Source: Pseudomonadota bacterium (GTDB taxonomy: Bacteria > Myxococcota_A > Polyangia > Polyangiales > Polyangiaceae). From it: a stretch of DNA of 18,832 nt. Every line of letters starts with the position of its first letter. The first letter of the stretch is position 1. The translations under genes and the position numbers were made by a program. Below the pieces are notes generated by a model that saw only the letters and a program-made list of their open reading frames with translations, was not told the DNA's origin and did no database searches. The stretch covers positions 1 to 18,832 of the forward strand of contig JAEYYX010000050.1 in NCBI GenBank assembly GCA_023428245.1, in the 5' to 3' direction. This document shows positions 6,585 to 13,413 of this stretch, in pieces.

Positions 6585-8255
6585 TCACTCAGCAGCCTTC
6601 TCTTCGAGTTGCGCTTCCTCGGCGAGCCAGGCCCTGAGCACGACGGCGGTCGAAGAGGGGTCTTTTGCCGCGATTTCGAGAGCCTTCTCGCGGATCTTGT
6701 TGATGGCGTCGGGGCCGCCGCCCAAAGCTTTCGGTTCGAAAGCAGACTCCAGGCTGAGCGCGCCATTTTCGCCGAGCGTTCCACCTGCAAGCATTGCTTC
6801 TGCCTGCTCCCGCTCCTTGAGACGGGCCGCTTCGACGGCAGCGAGTGGCTCGCGCTGCTTCTTCTTGCTGCGCCAGACGAGCACTCCGGAAAGGACCAAC
6901 AAGAACGCGACGAGTCCGGCCGCAGCCAGGAGCATCCAGGGCTCTCGGTACCAAACCATTGGCGTCGCTTCGGCGTCGAGCTCGAGATCTGGCCTCTGGA
7001 AACGCGCGGTGGTGACGGTGATTGTATCGCCGCGCAGCGCGTCGAAGCCGACGGCTTGTTTCACGAGCTCCGTCAGGTCTTTGATCTCTTGCTCAGGCCG
7101 CGGCTCGTAGACTTCTTGTCCACCCTGGCCCTTCTTCCAGATCCCGTCGAGCAGGACGGCCACGGAGAGGCGCGCAACGCGCCCGGGAGGCGTGTGGATC
7201 TTGGCGACGGCGCGGTCGACTTCCCAGTTGCGGGTGCTCGAGTTGCGCGTGGTCGTGTCGAGGTTTTGGTTCGCCTCGGTTTGCGTGACGTTGCCGCTGG
7301 CGTCGGGCAGGTTCGTCCGGGAGCCAGGGATTCCGGCTTGGGTGCCGGTCTGGTTTCGGATCTCTTCCGAGCTTGTTTGTTCGCTACGGAGCGCTGTCTT
7401 GTCCGGCTCGTAGGTCTCTTTGGTCTCTTCTCGCGTCGAGGTGTCGAGGGTGACAGCAATCCGGACGTCTGCGCCAGAAGCACCTACGACGCGCTCAAGC
7501 TGAGCGTTGGCTTTGGCCTCGAGGGTGCCCGCGATCGTCTGGGCCTCTTCGACGAGCGTCTCGCTGCCGATGCCGCCATCGCTCGTGCTCGGCCTGTGGA
7601 GTGTCAGGCCCTCGGTGCTGACGAGGCTGACGCGGTTTCGACTGAGCCCAGGCACGGCGGCCGAAACCAAATGTACGACTGCAGCGATCTCACGCTTCCC
7701 GAAGAGCGCTGGATTTTTGAGCCGGACGACGACGGACGCAGAGGGCTCTTCCTTCTTCGCGATGAAGACACTTTGCCTCGGCAGCACCAGGTGCACGCGG
7801 GCCGCTTCGACGCCGCTCACCGTGGCGATGGAGCGACTCAGCTCACCTTCGAGAGCTCGCTTCAGGTTGACATGTTGTTCGAACTCCGTGGCGCCGAACT
7901 GACTCTTATCGAAGAGCTCAAAGCCGACCGAACTCCCCTTTGGGAGGCCTTCGCTCGCCATCTCGAGGCGTAGCTTATAGAGCCGCTCTTCCGGGACCAG
8001 GACGGTCGAACCGGACGCCCGAAGCTCGTAAGGGACACCGCTCTGTTCGAGCTTCTCGACGACCTTGGCGGCGTCTTCGGGCTCTAGGTTCGAATAGAGG
8101 GGAACCATTGCCCTAGACCCCGACATTGTCGGCAAGAGCAGCGCGAGCAGTAGCACCGAGGTCGTCGCGAGGACGAGCGCAATCCGCTTGGTGTTGTTGA
8201 GCCCGTCCCAAAAGGTTCGGAGCTGATTCGTGAATTCGCGGAGTCCCTCAGGCAC
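6585..8255 (-). CDS. fliF: Flagellar MS-ring protein FliF
   Basis: FliF forms the inner-membrane MS-ring on which the motor is built. The 556-residue protein has two membrane helices, at about 23-43 and 440-461, enclosing a large periplasmic region. The YscJ-type ring-building motif is present (MVPLYSNLEPEDAAKVVEKL near 50-70, followed by VHLVLPRQSVF). A Thr/Asn/Gln-rich disordered loop lies near 275-345, as in other FliF proteins. The C-terminal tail (KDPSSTAVVLRAWLAEE) is the FliG-binding helix. Translation starts at a GTG at 8255 with AGAGGA six bases upstream; a nearby ATG is out of frame. It sits 12 bp after fliE, its export-gate/rod partner. Confidence 0.97.
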   Translation of the reverse strand: MPEGLREFTNQLRTFWDGLNNTKRIALVLATTSVLLLALLLPTMSGSRAMVPLYSNLEPEDAAKVVEKLEQSGVPYELRASGSTVLVPEERLYKLRLEMASEGLPKGSSVGFELFDKSQFGATEFEQHVNLKRALEGELSRSIATVSGVEAARVHLVLPRQSVFIAKKEEPSASVVVRLKNPALFGKREIAAVVHLVSAAVPGLSRNRVSLVSTEGLTLHRPSTSDGGIGSETLVEEAQTIAGTLEAKANAQLERVVGASGADVRIAVTLDTSTREETKETYEPDKTALRSEQTSSEEIRNQTGTQAGIPGSRTNLPDASGNVTQTEANQNLDTTTRNSSTRNWEVDRAVAKIHTPPGRVARLSVAVLLDGIWKKGQGGQEVYEPRPEQEIKDLTELVKQAVGFDALRGDTITVTTARFQRPDLELDAEATPMVWYREPWMLLAAAGLVAFLLVLSGVLVWRSKKKQREPLAAVEAARLKEREQAEAMLAGGTLGENGALSLESAFEPKALGGGPDAINKIREKALEIAAKDPSSTAVVLRAWLAEEAQLEEKAAE

Positions 8256-8267
8256 GTGTCATCCTCT

Positions 8268-8606
8268 TCAAATCTGCATCCGCCACAGCTCGTAGAATGC
8301 TTCGACGATCTTGTTCTTCATCGTGCCGACCATGCGGAGCTGGATGTCGGCTTCCGTAAGAGCAATCATCGTGCCGTGAATGTCGTCACTCTGGCCGTCG
8401 GCGAAGGCGCGTGCTTTGGCGTCTGCCTCGGTGAGTGCCTGGTTCGTTGAGGCGACGGTTTCGTGCAAGAGTTTCTCGAACGGTGACGCCCCATCGACGC
8501 CCCGTCCTCGCCCGAGCGAGACGACGTCATTCCCTACGCTCGGAACGGCGAAGCCGCCGTCGATGTGCGGAGGGAGCATAGCAATGGGACCGATCGGGGC
8601 AGCCAA
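8268..8606 (-). CDS. fliE: Flagellar MS-ring/rod junction protein FliE
   Basis: FliE is the first axial protein exported and joins the MS-ring and export gate to the rod. The 112-residue product matches the family in length. Its C-terminal half shows DDIHGTMIALTEADIQLRMVGTMKNKIVEAFYELWRMQI, the typical conserved end. The likely start is TTG at 8606, five bases after the flgC stop, with GGTGGGTAAG as a weak ribosome-binding site inside the flgC end. An ATG nine codons later (8579) would give 103 residues but has no purine-rich site. It lies between flgC and fliF in the common flgBC-fliE order. Confidence 0.94.
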   Translation of the reverse strand: MAAPIGPIAMLPPHIDGGFAVPSVGNDVVSLGRGRGVDGASPFEKLLHETVASTNQALTEADAKARAFADGQSDDIHGTMIALTEADIQLRMVGTMKNKIVEAFYELWRMQI

Positions 8607-8611
8607 TGGAC

Positions 8612-9031
8612 TTACCCACCAATCTTAATGGCCGCGTTGGCCATGCCCTTGATGCTCTCGATGGCGCTGACGCCCGCCTCGTAAGCGCGCGCCGCAGTAA
8701 TCATGTTGACCATTTCTTCGACGACGTCGACGTTCGGATACTCGACATAGCCGGAGGCGTTGGCGTCCGGATGCTCCGGATCGAAGACCAAGGCTCCTTG
8801 ACGCGGGTCGCGGACGAGCCGCTCGACGGACACCTTTGCGACCCCTTGCATCCCCGAGCCAGCGTCGAGTCCTTCGGAGCGGAAGAGCGGGTCGATCCGT
8901 CGAAAGGGTGTCCCATCGGCAGTTTTCGTCGTCTTCGCGTTGGCGAGGTTCGACGCGATCGTGTTCATCCGCACGCGTTCGGCCGAGAGGCCCGAGGCGG
9001 CGATATCCATGGCACTGAAAGCTCCGAGCAT
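8612..9031 (-). CDS. flgC: Proximal rod protein FlgC
   Basis: FlgC is one of the proximal rod subunits. The 139-residue protein has the axial N-terminus (AFSAMDIAASGLSAERVRMN, then TIASNLANAKT) and the family C-terminus (EYPNVDVVEEMVNMITAARAYEAGVSAIESIKGM). YPNVDVVEEMV separates FlgC from FlgB and FlgG. Length is typical. The ATG at 9031 has GAGGA upstream within the 14-bp gap from flgB. The gene's 3' end supplies the presumed ribosome-binding site for fliE. Confidence 0.97.
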   Translation of the reverse strand: MLGAFSAMDIAASGLSAERVRMNTIASNLANAKTTKTADGTPFRRIDPLFRSEGLDAGSGMQGVAKVSVERLVRDPRQGALVFDPEHPDANASGYVEYPNVDVVEEMVNMITAARAYEAGVSAIESIKGMANAAIKIGG

Positions 9032-9045
9032 AATGATCCTCTTGA

Positions 9046-9444
9046 TTAACGGCCGTCCGTGACTGCGAAACGGAGTTGGCTGAACTCCGCGGAAGCGATG
9101 GCTGAGATGACCTCGTAGCGGAGGCGGTTCTGTGCGATCTTGCTCGCTTCGACGTCGAGCGAGACCGAGTTGCCGTCGAGACCCCGTTCCGCGTCGGGTG
9201 AATCGATGACCTGTCCTCGAATCGAGGCGGATGTAGGACTACCGGGCAGGTGACCTGAGTGCGTTCGCGTCATCGCGGCAGACAGCAGGTCGCCAAAGTT
9301 TTGACCTGAGATCCGCGTCACGTCCTTCGCCTGATATCCAGGCGTTTCTACGTGAGCCACGTTGGAAGCCAGGACATTGTGGCGATCCATGTGGAAACCG
9401 AGCGCCTGCGACAGCGGACCGATGCCTTGAAACAAACCACTCAT
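9046..9444 (-). CDS. flgB: Proximal rod protein FlgB
   Basis: FlgB is a proximal rod subunit and the first gene of the leftward operon. The 132-residue protein has the family-typical start (SGLFQGIGPLSQALGFHMDRHNVLASNVAHVETPGYQAKDV) and ends in a helix with SLDVEASKIAQNRLRYEVISAI. The start ATG at 9444 fits the family N-terminus. There is no well-spaced ribosome-binding site: AGCAGG lies only one base from the ATG. The sigma-54-like promoter just upstream would predict a leader of about two bases. Either translation is leaderless or nearly so, or the true promoter lies further upstream. Confidence 0.95.
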   Translation of the reverse strand: MSGLFQGIGPLSQALGFHMDRHNVLASNVAHVETPGYQAKDVTRISGQNFGDLLSAAMTRTHSGHLPGSPTSASIRGQVIDSPDAERGLDGNSVSLDVEASKIAQNRLRYEVISAIASAEFSQLRFAVTDGR

Positions 9445-9445
9445 G

Positions 9446-9462
9446 CCTGCTCAATAAGCAGG
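9446..9462. promoter_or_regulatory. Inverted repeat CCTGCT-N5-AGCAGG next to the flgB start
   Basis: Perfect 6-bp arms (9446-9451 and 9457-9462) flank a 5-bp spacer, directly before the flgB ATG. The right arm overlaps the -12 element of the putative flgB promoter. It could be a protein-binding site or a small hairpin at the very 5' end of the transcript. Function is inferred only from position. Confidence 0.5.
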
Positions 9463-9472
9463 AAGCGTGCCG
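9457..9472 (-). promoter_or_regulatory. Putative sigma-54 (-24/-12) promoter for the flgB operon
   Basis: Read on the minus strand the sequence is CGGCAC-GCTTC-CTGCT. This compares with the RpoN consensus TGGCAC-N5-TTGCT and has exactly ten bases between the invariant GG and GC. Predicted transcription start is near 9446, only about two bases before the flgB ATG, which is unusual. The match is good but not perfect. Confidence 0.55.
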
Positions 9473-9482
9473 GACTAGTCCG
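9471..9482. promoter_or_regulatory. 12-bp perfect palindrome abutting the flgB -24 element
   Basis: CGGACTAGTCCG is fully self-complementary and overlaps the edge of the -24 box of the putative flgB promoter by two bases. Such a dyad beside a promoter is operator-like, but no binding protein can be named from the sequence. Confidence 0.4.
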
Positions 9483-9734
9483 ACGAGGCCGCGAAGGCGC
9501 GCATCTCAAAACGAGACGGAGTTTCGACTGGGGGTGCATCGAAGGGGCGCCAACCGGGTCACGAATGACTCGCTGCGCAGATTTGTTCGGCGGGTCAGTC
9601 GCTTATTAAGCTCCGGAAATCATGTGGAAAAGTTTCAGTAGGGTCAAAGCCTACCTTGGAGCTCCTCCCTGAGTGTCAACATTTGGACTTAGGTGGTCTC
9701 TTTTGACGCCGTTTCAGGGATGGCCCGAGGAGTT
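9483..9734. other. Divergent intergenic region between flgB and the activator gene
   Basis: No convincing gene lies here. It contains a second, weaker -24/-12-like sequence on the plus strand (CGGCGG-GTCAG-TCGCT, 9588-9603) and an inverted repeat GTAGG-N7-CCTAC at 9638-9654, both upstream of the activator. No good sigma-70 -35/-10 pair was recognised. The region probably holds the activator's promoter. Its reading frame is open from a GTG at 9693, but that codon lacks a ribosome-binding site. Confidence 0.5.
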
Positions 9735-10763
9735 ATGAGCGACAGCCCCATCTTCCCCCCCGAACCCAGGACAGACATCCATAACCTTCCTCGCAGCATG
9801 AGAAGCGTAGTAGGTCGCTCAGCGAAGCTGATCGAGACCTTCCGCATCATCGATCGCGTCGCCAAGACCGACTGTACGGTCTTGATTACAGGGGAGAGCG
9901 GCACCGGGAAGGAACTCGTAGCCCGCGCGGTCCATGAGCACTCGAATCGCGCTACCGGCCCGCTCGTTACCGTCAACTGTGGTGCGATCCCTGAAGCACT
10001 TCTCGAGTCCGAGCTCTTCGGCCACGCGCGAGGAGCATTTACAGGTGCAGCGGGCGCTCGGATTGGTCGAATTCAGGCAGCCGAAGGCGGAACCCTCTTC
10101 CTCGACGAAGTCGGAGAACTCCCCCTGAGTCTCCAGGTGAAGCTGCTTCGCGTTCTGCAGTATAAGGAGTACTCACCCGTAGGTGACGGTCGCGTGCTCA
10201 CCGCAAATATCCGCGTTGTTGCTGCGACGAACGTTGACCTTGAAGCAGCGGTCCGAGAGGGGACGTTTCGGGAAGATCTGTTCTATCGTCTGAATGTGAT
10301 CCACGTTCGCACCCCCGCACTCAAAGAGCGGGATGGTGACGTTCGTTTGCTCCTAGACCACTTCTTCGATCTGGCTCGGGAGCGCCTCGGTCGCCCCGAT
10401 CTCACCGGTTTTTCCTTAGAGGCCAGGGCGGCCCTCGAAGCTTACGAATGGCCTGGGAACGTGCGCGAGCTCGAAAATACGCTCGAGCGTGCGGTCCTGC
10501 TCAGTGGAGGTCCGCTGATTGATCTGAACGACCTTCCTGAACGGGTACTCGGTCGGAGTGGCATCTCTCGCTCGGTACAGACCTCGCTCCCAGACGTCGG
10601 GATCGACCTGCGTCGCGCGGTCGAGAGCTTCGAGAACCAGCTCATTCAGCAGGCGCTTGAGCGTACCGGTTGGAACAAGAAGCAAGCAGCCTCTCTCCTT
10701 GGCATCAATCGGACGACGCTTGTCGAGATGCTCAAGCGCAAGCGTCTCGAGCGCGCCGCCTGA
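9735..10763 (+). CDS. Sigma-54-dependent transcriptional activator without receiver domain (flagellar, FlgR/FleQ-like role)
   Basis: This NtrC-family enhancer-binding protein hydrolyses ATP to open sigma-54 promoters. In the 342-residue form, Walker A is GESGTGKE at 53-60. The sigma-54 contact loop GAFTGA is at 100-105, Walker B is TLFLDE at 120-125, and an arginine-rich FREDLFYRL stretch is near 178-186. Sensor II is WPGNVREL at 239-246, and a Fis-type helix-turn-helix occupies about 301-340 (NQLIQQALERTGWNKKQAASLLGINRTTLVEMLKRK). Only about 25 residues precede the AAA+ domain, so there is no receiver, GAF or PAS module. The start is uncertain: ATG 9735 has CGAGGAG very close upstream, ATG 9720 and GTG 9693 are in frame alternatives. 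It stands alone between two flagellar operons with -24/-12 sequences, so it probably controls both. The exact flagellar orthologue is not settled. Confidence 0.93.
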   Translation: MSDSPIFPPEPRTDIHNLPRSMRSVVGRSAKLIETFRIIDRVAKTDCTVLITGESGTGKELVARAVHEHSNRATGPLVTVNCGAIPEALLESELFGHARGAFTGAAGARIGRIQAAEGGTLFLDEVGELPLSLQVKLLRVLQYKEYSPVGDGRVLTANIRVVAATNVDLEAAVREGTFREDLFYRLNVIHVRTPALKERDGDVRLLLDHFFDLARERLGRPDLTGFSLEARAALEAYEWPGNVRELENTLERAVLLSGGPLIDLNDLPERVLGRSGISRSVQTSLPDVGIDLRRAVESFENQLIQQALERTGWNKKQAASLLGINRTTLVEMLKRKRLERAA

Positions 10764-10789
10764 ATCTCTCGACATCGGGACTCTCAAGG

Positions 10790-10827
10790 GCCCTCGTCTT
10801 CGCTAGCTGCGAAACGAGGGCTTTCTT
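10790..10827 (+). terminator. Hairpin terminator after the activator gene
   Basis: The left arm, GCCCTCGT then TTCGC after one bulged base, pairs with GCGAA then ACGAGGGC. This gives about 13 pairs around a 5-base loop, followed by TTTCTT. It lies 26 bp after the activator stop and separates that transcript from the flgG operon. The T-tract is short but the stem is strong. Confidence 0.85.
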
Positions 10828-11109
10828 GCGTCAGAGCCTTCGCGTCAGGCTGGAGGAGGCCCGACTGTCAGAGAACCAGCCAGCGTCAGCTTCATGAACT
10901 CTCCGCCAGCGCTTTGACGCCCAAGGGAGCCTCCGAGAGGGCCGGATGTGGGCCGCTGGGGGCTCGGGATAGCTTCGCGCGAAAGAGGTGGATGCATGCG
11001 GAAACGTTGGGAGCTGCCGTCGAAAAAGCGCGAGTTCTTATGTAGGCGAGGTGTCCGCGCGGAAAGAGGGGAGCGCGCTTTCGGCACAAGAACTTGGGCG
11101 AATGCGTGT
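10828..11109. other. Non-coding region upstream of the flgG promoter
   Basis: No credible gene is visible in these 282 bp; flgF, often found here, is absent. The left part carries three exact copies of GCGTCAG (10828-10834, 10842-10848, 10883-10889) and a CTGTCAG variant (10865-10871) within 62 bp, all in the same orientation. They lie 220-280 bp upstream of the -24/-12 promoter, a plausible distance for activator-binding enhancer sites. The rest shows no clear structure. Confidence 0.4.
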
Positions 11110-11125
11110 TGGCACTCCGTTTGCT
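11110..11125 (+). promoter_or_regulatory. Sigma-54 (-24/-12) promoter of the flgG operon
   Basis: TGGCAC-TCCGT-TTGCT matches the RpoN consensus at every conserved position, with ten bases between GG and GC. Predicted transcription start is near 11136, giving a leader of about 42 bases before the flgG ATG. It lies inside the open frame that extends upstream of flgG, which argues for the later start codon. Confidence 0.92.
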
Positions 11126-11177
11126 CATGGTTCAGCGCGAGCACGAGACGAGCTCGAACCAGACGGAGCGCCTTATT

Positions 11178-11963
11178 ATGTTTCGATCACTTCACGTTGC
11201 TGCGACTGGCATGGCGGCACAACAAACCCGCCTCGAGGGAATCTCCCACAACATCGCGAACTCCGGCACCGTCGGCTTCAAACGGCAGCGCGTCGAGTTC
11301 CAGGATCTCCTCTACCAAATGGTTCGTCAGCCCGGCGCGACGACCGGCGAGACGACTCAAGCGCCTTTGGGCGTTCAGCTCGGCAGCGGCGTGCGTGTTG
11401 CCGGTACCGTGAACATCCACGAACAGGGCACATTCTTGACGACGAGTAATCCCCTCGATCTCGCGATCGAAGGGAACGGCTTCTTCGCGATTCAACGGGA
11501 AGACGGATCGCTCGCCTACACGCGCGCCGGCAACTTCCAAGCGGACTCGAGTGGTCGCATCGTCACGAGCGATGGACTCCCGCTCGACCCGCCCATCAAC
11601 ATTCCAGCGGAGGCGTTGGGTGTGAGTGTCGCTGCGAACGGAACCGTGACGGTCACGATGCCCGGCGAGTCCGACCCCGTGGAAATCGGGCAGATCACGA
11701 CCGCCTCTTTCGTCAATCCGGCCGGCCTCCGAAACATCGGGCACAATCTCTACGAGCGCACCGTTGCGAGTGGTGAGCCCGAGTTCTCGACGCCAACCAG
11801 TGGAGTCCACGGCGCGATCATGCAGGGGGCTCTCGAACAATCGAACGTCGACATGGTCGAAGAGATGGTGAACCTGATTTCGGCCCAGCGCTCCTACGAG
11901 ATCAACTCGCGGGTTGTGTCGTCTGCGGACGAGATGCTGCGCAAAGCGAGTGAGATGGCTTGA
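11178..11963 (+). CDS. flgG: Distal rod protein FlgG
   Basis: FlgG builds the distal rod that crosses the periplasm. The 261-residue protein has the classic N-terminus (MFRSLHVAATGMAAQQTRL, then ISHNIANSGTVGFKRQRVEFQDLLYQ). FlgG signatures follow: EQGTFLTTSNPLDLAIEGNGFF, YTRAGNF, and the C-terminal ALEQSNVDMVEEMVNLISAQRSYEINSR. The DLLYQ segment and 261-residue length favour FlgG over FlgF. The frame is open further upstream, but this ATG begins with the family N-terminus, has GGAG nine bases before it, and lies about 42 bases after the sigma-54 promoter. The stop overlaps the flgA start as TGATG. No separate flgF is present in the window. Confidence 0.97.
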   Translation: MFRSLHVAATGMAAQQTRLEGISHNIANSGTVGFKRQRVEFQDLLYQMVRQPGATTGETTQAPLGVQLGSGVRVAGTVNIHEQGTFLTTSNPLDLAIEGNGFFAIQREDGSLAYTRAGNFQADSSGRIVTSDGLPLDPPINIPAEALGVSVAANGTVTVTMPGESDPVEIGQITTASFVNPAGLRNIGHNLYERTVASGEPEFSTPTSGVHGAIMQGALEQSNVDMVEEMVNLISAQRSYEINSRVVSSADEMLRKASEMA

Positions 11964-12709
11964 TGAAAAGCACGCTCTTCCGAATTGCCCTTGCCTCTTT
12001 CCTGCTCGTCGCGCCAAGCGTTGCGCTCGGGACAGAGACCGTAGTCGTTTCCGGAGGTCGCGTGCGACTTGTCGATATCTTGCCGAACGCGCCCGCGGGC
12101 ATTTCCAACACCGACCTCGGCCCCGCGCCGCCGCCAGGACGTTCCCGGTACCTCGACCCTGAGGAGATCGCGTCGCGCCTCCGCGCCCAGGGTGTTGCTG
12201 CGTCGCGGCTCGAGCTCCCGCGCGGTGTGCGGGTGGAATCCGCGGGACATCTCTTCACCCCGGAAGATTTGACGCGTCTGGTCGCGAGCCCTCTTGCTGC
12301 TGCAATGCCCGAGGGGATCACGCTGATTGAGCACAGCATTTCGAGCTCGCATCTGCTCTCGCCCACGGTCAGCGTGGGAGCTGTGCACCTTCCGGATTTG
12401 GGCCGGAGGCACGAGGTTGTCACCCAGATGGCGACGGTGGAGCTCGTCGCGGGCGGCGCGCCTGTGCTCAGGCTCCCGGTGCGGATCAAGGTCCGCGTGA
12501 GCGACTCTGTCCGTGCGAGCTTCGTCGAGCGGGGCAGCCGTGTGACGATCTCGATCGTGCGCGGTCGCGTGGAGGTGTCGGGTGTCGGTGAGACGCTGCG
12601 CTCGGCCAAGGTCGGTGAGCTCGTCACTGTCCGGGTCTTGGCCACCAATAAGGTGGTCACGGTGGAGCTCGTCGCTCCTGACCGCGCTCGCTGGGAGATG
12701 AAACAATGA
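11963..12709 (+). CDS. flgA: Flagellar P-ring assembly chaperone FlgA
   Basis: FlgA is a periplasmic chaperone needed for FlgI to form the P-ring. The 248-residue product begins with a Sec signal peptide (MKSTLFRIALASFLLVAPSV, probable cleavage after ALG near residue 23). The C-terminal half resembles the FlgA SAF-type domain: VELVAGGAPVLRLPVRIKV, FVERGSRVTISIVRGRVEVSG, and LATNKVVTVELVAPDRARW. The chosen ATG overlaps the flgG stop; a TTG one codon earlier is in frame but unnecessary. The stop overlaps flgH by ATGA. FlgA proteins vary greatly, so signal peptide, C-terminal pattern and the flgG-flgA-flgH-flgI order all contribute to the call. Confidence 0.9.
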   Translation: MKSTLFRIALASFLLVAPSVALGTETVVVSGGRVRLVDILPNAPAGISNTDLGPAPPPGRSRYLDPEEIASRLRAQGVAASRLELPRGVRVESAGHLFTPEDLTRLVASPLAAAMPEGITLIEHSISSSHLLSPTVSVGAVHLPDLGRRHEVVTQMATVELVAGGAPVLRLPVRIKVRVSDSVRASFVERGSRVTISIVRGRVEVSGVGETLRSAKVGELVTVRVLATNKVVTVELVAPDRARWEMKQ

Positions 12710-13413
12710 AGAACGACAAAGTTCTCTTCCTTGTGCTCCTAGCGTCGCTCCTTTTGAGCACGGGATGCTACCGGAACACGATCAAGGAGCCGAAGCCGCG
12801 CGAGCGGGACTACGACACCGGAGAATACGCGGCAAGCGCCGAGCGGAACCGCCCTGCGATTGGTTCTGTCTATTCAGAAGCTCAGTCCAGCTACTTTCAA
12901 GACACTCGCGCACTCCGCGTCGGCGATATCGTGATGATCCGCATCGAGGAACATGCCGATGCGCGAGGGGGGGCGAGCACGAGCCTGAGCCGTCAGAGCG
13001 ATCGCGATTCGGGAGTCAAAGAGTTCATGGGACTCGTTCAAGTCATCCAAGCCCAAGCCCCGGAGGTCGATCCCGCGACGCTTTGGAAGCTCATGAGCGA
13101 CTACGAGTTCAGTGGCTCCGGGAAGACCAGCCGAGCAGGCAGCTTGAGCGGCAGCATTGGAGTGCGCGTGAAGAAAGAGATGCCGAACGGCGATCTGTAT
13201 GTCGAGGGAACCAAGATCGTGATGATCAATCACGAAGAATACCACCTCTACATCTCCGGCGTCATTCGTCCCGCCGACATCCAAGAGGATAACAGCGTGA
13301 GCTCGGCCTTGGTAGCTGATGCGCGCGTCGAGTTCACCGGCCGCGGCGATATTGAAGAGCAGACCCAGCAAGGTTGGCTCAGCTGGTTCCTCAACAAGAT
13401 CAATCCATTCTGA
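12706..13413 (+). CDS. flgH: Flagellar L-ring lipoprotein FlgH
   Basis: FlgH forms the outer-membrane L-ring bushing. The 235-residue protein starts with a lipoprotein signal peptide: a basic start, hydrophobic run LFLVLLASLLL, and lipobox LSTGC with Cys21 as the lipid-attachment residue. The mature part shows SVYSEAQSSYFQDTRALRVGDIVMIRIEEHADARG, and the C-terminal half has MPNGDLYVEGTKIVMINHEEYHLYISGVIRPADI, both characteristic of FlgH. The ending (GWLSWFLNKINPF) is also family-like. It overlaps flgA at the start (ATGA) and flgI at the stop (TGATGA), so chaperone and ring proteins are made in step. Confidence 0.97.
   Translation: MKNDKVLFLVLLASLLLSTGCYRNTIKEPKPRERDYDTGEYAASAERNRPAIGSVYSEAQSSYFQDTRALRVGDIVMIRIEEHADARGGASTSLSRQSDRDSGVKEFMGLVQVIQAQAPEVDPATLWKLMSDYEFSGSGKTSRAGSLSGSIGVRVKKEMPNGDLYVEGTKIVMINHEEYHLYISGVIRPADIQEDNSVSSALVADARVEFTGRGDIEEQTQQGWLSWFLNKINPF

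Noticed and set aside
6576..7973. A 465-codon open frame on the plus strand opposite fliF
   Set aside because: It lies wholly antisense to a clear FliF, its translation shows no recognisable family pattern, and high-GC genes often leave such antisense frames open.
11102..11125. CGGCACAAGAACTTGG just upstream (11085 region) considered as a second -24/-12 promoter for flgG
   Set aside because: The GG-to-GC spacing is wrong, and the perfect match at 11110-11125 is a far better candidate.
11094..11177. An in-frame 28-codon N-terminal extension of FlgG
   Set aside because: The -24/-12 promoter lies inside it, and the family N-terminus begins at the ATG at 11178, which has its own ribosome-binding site.
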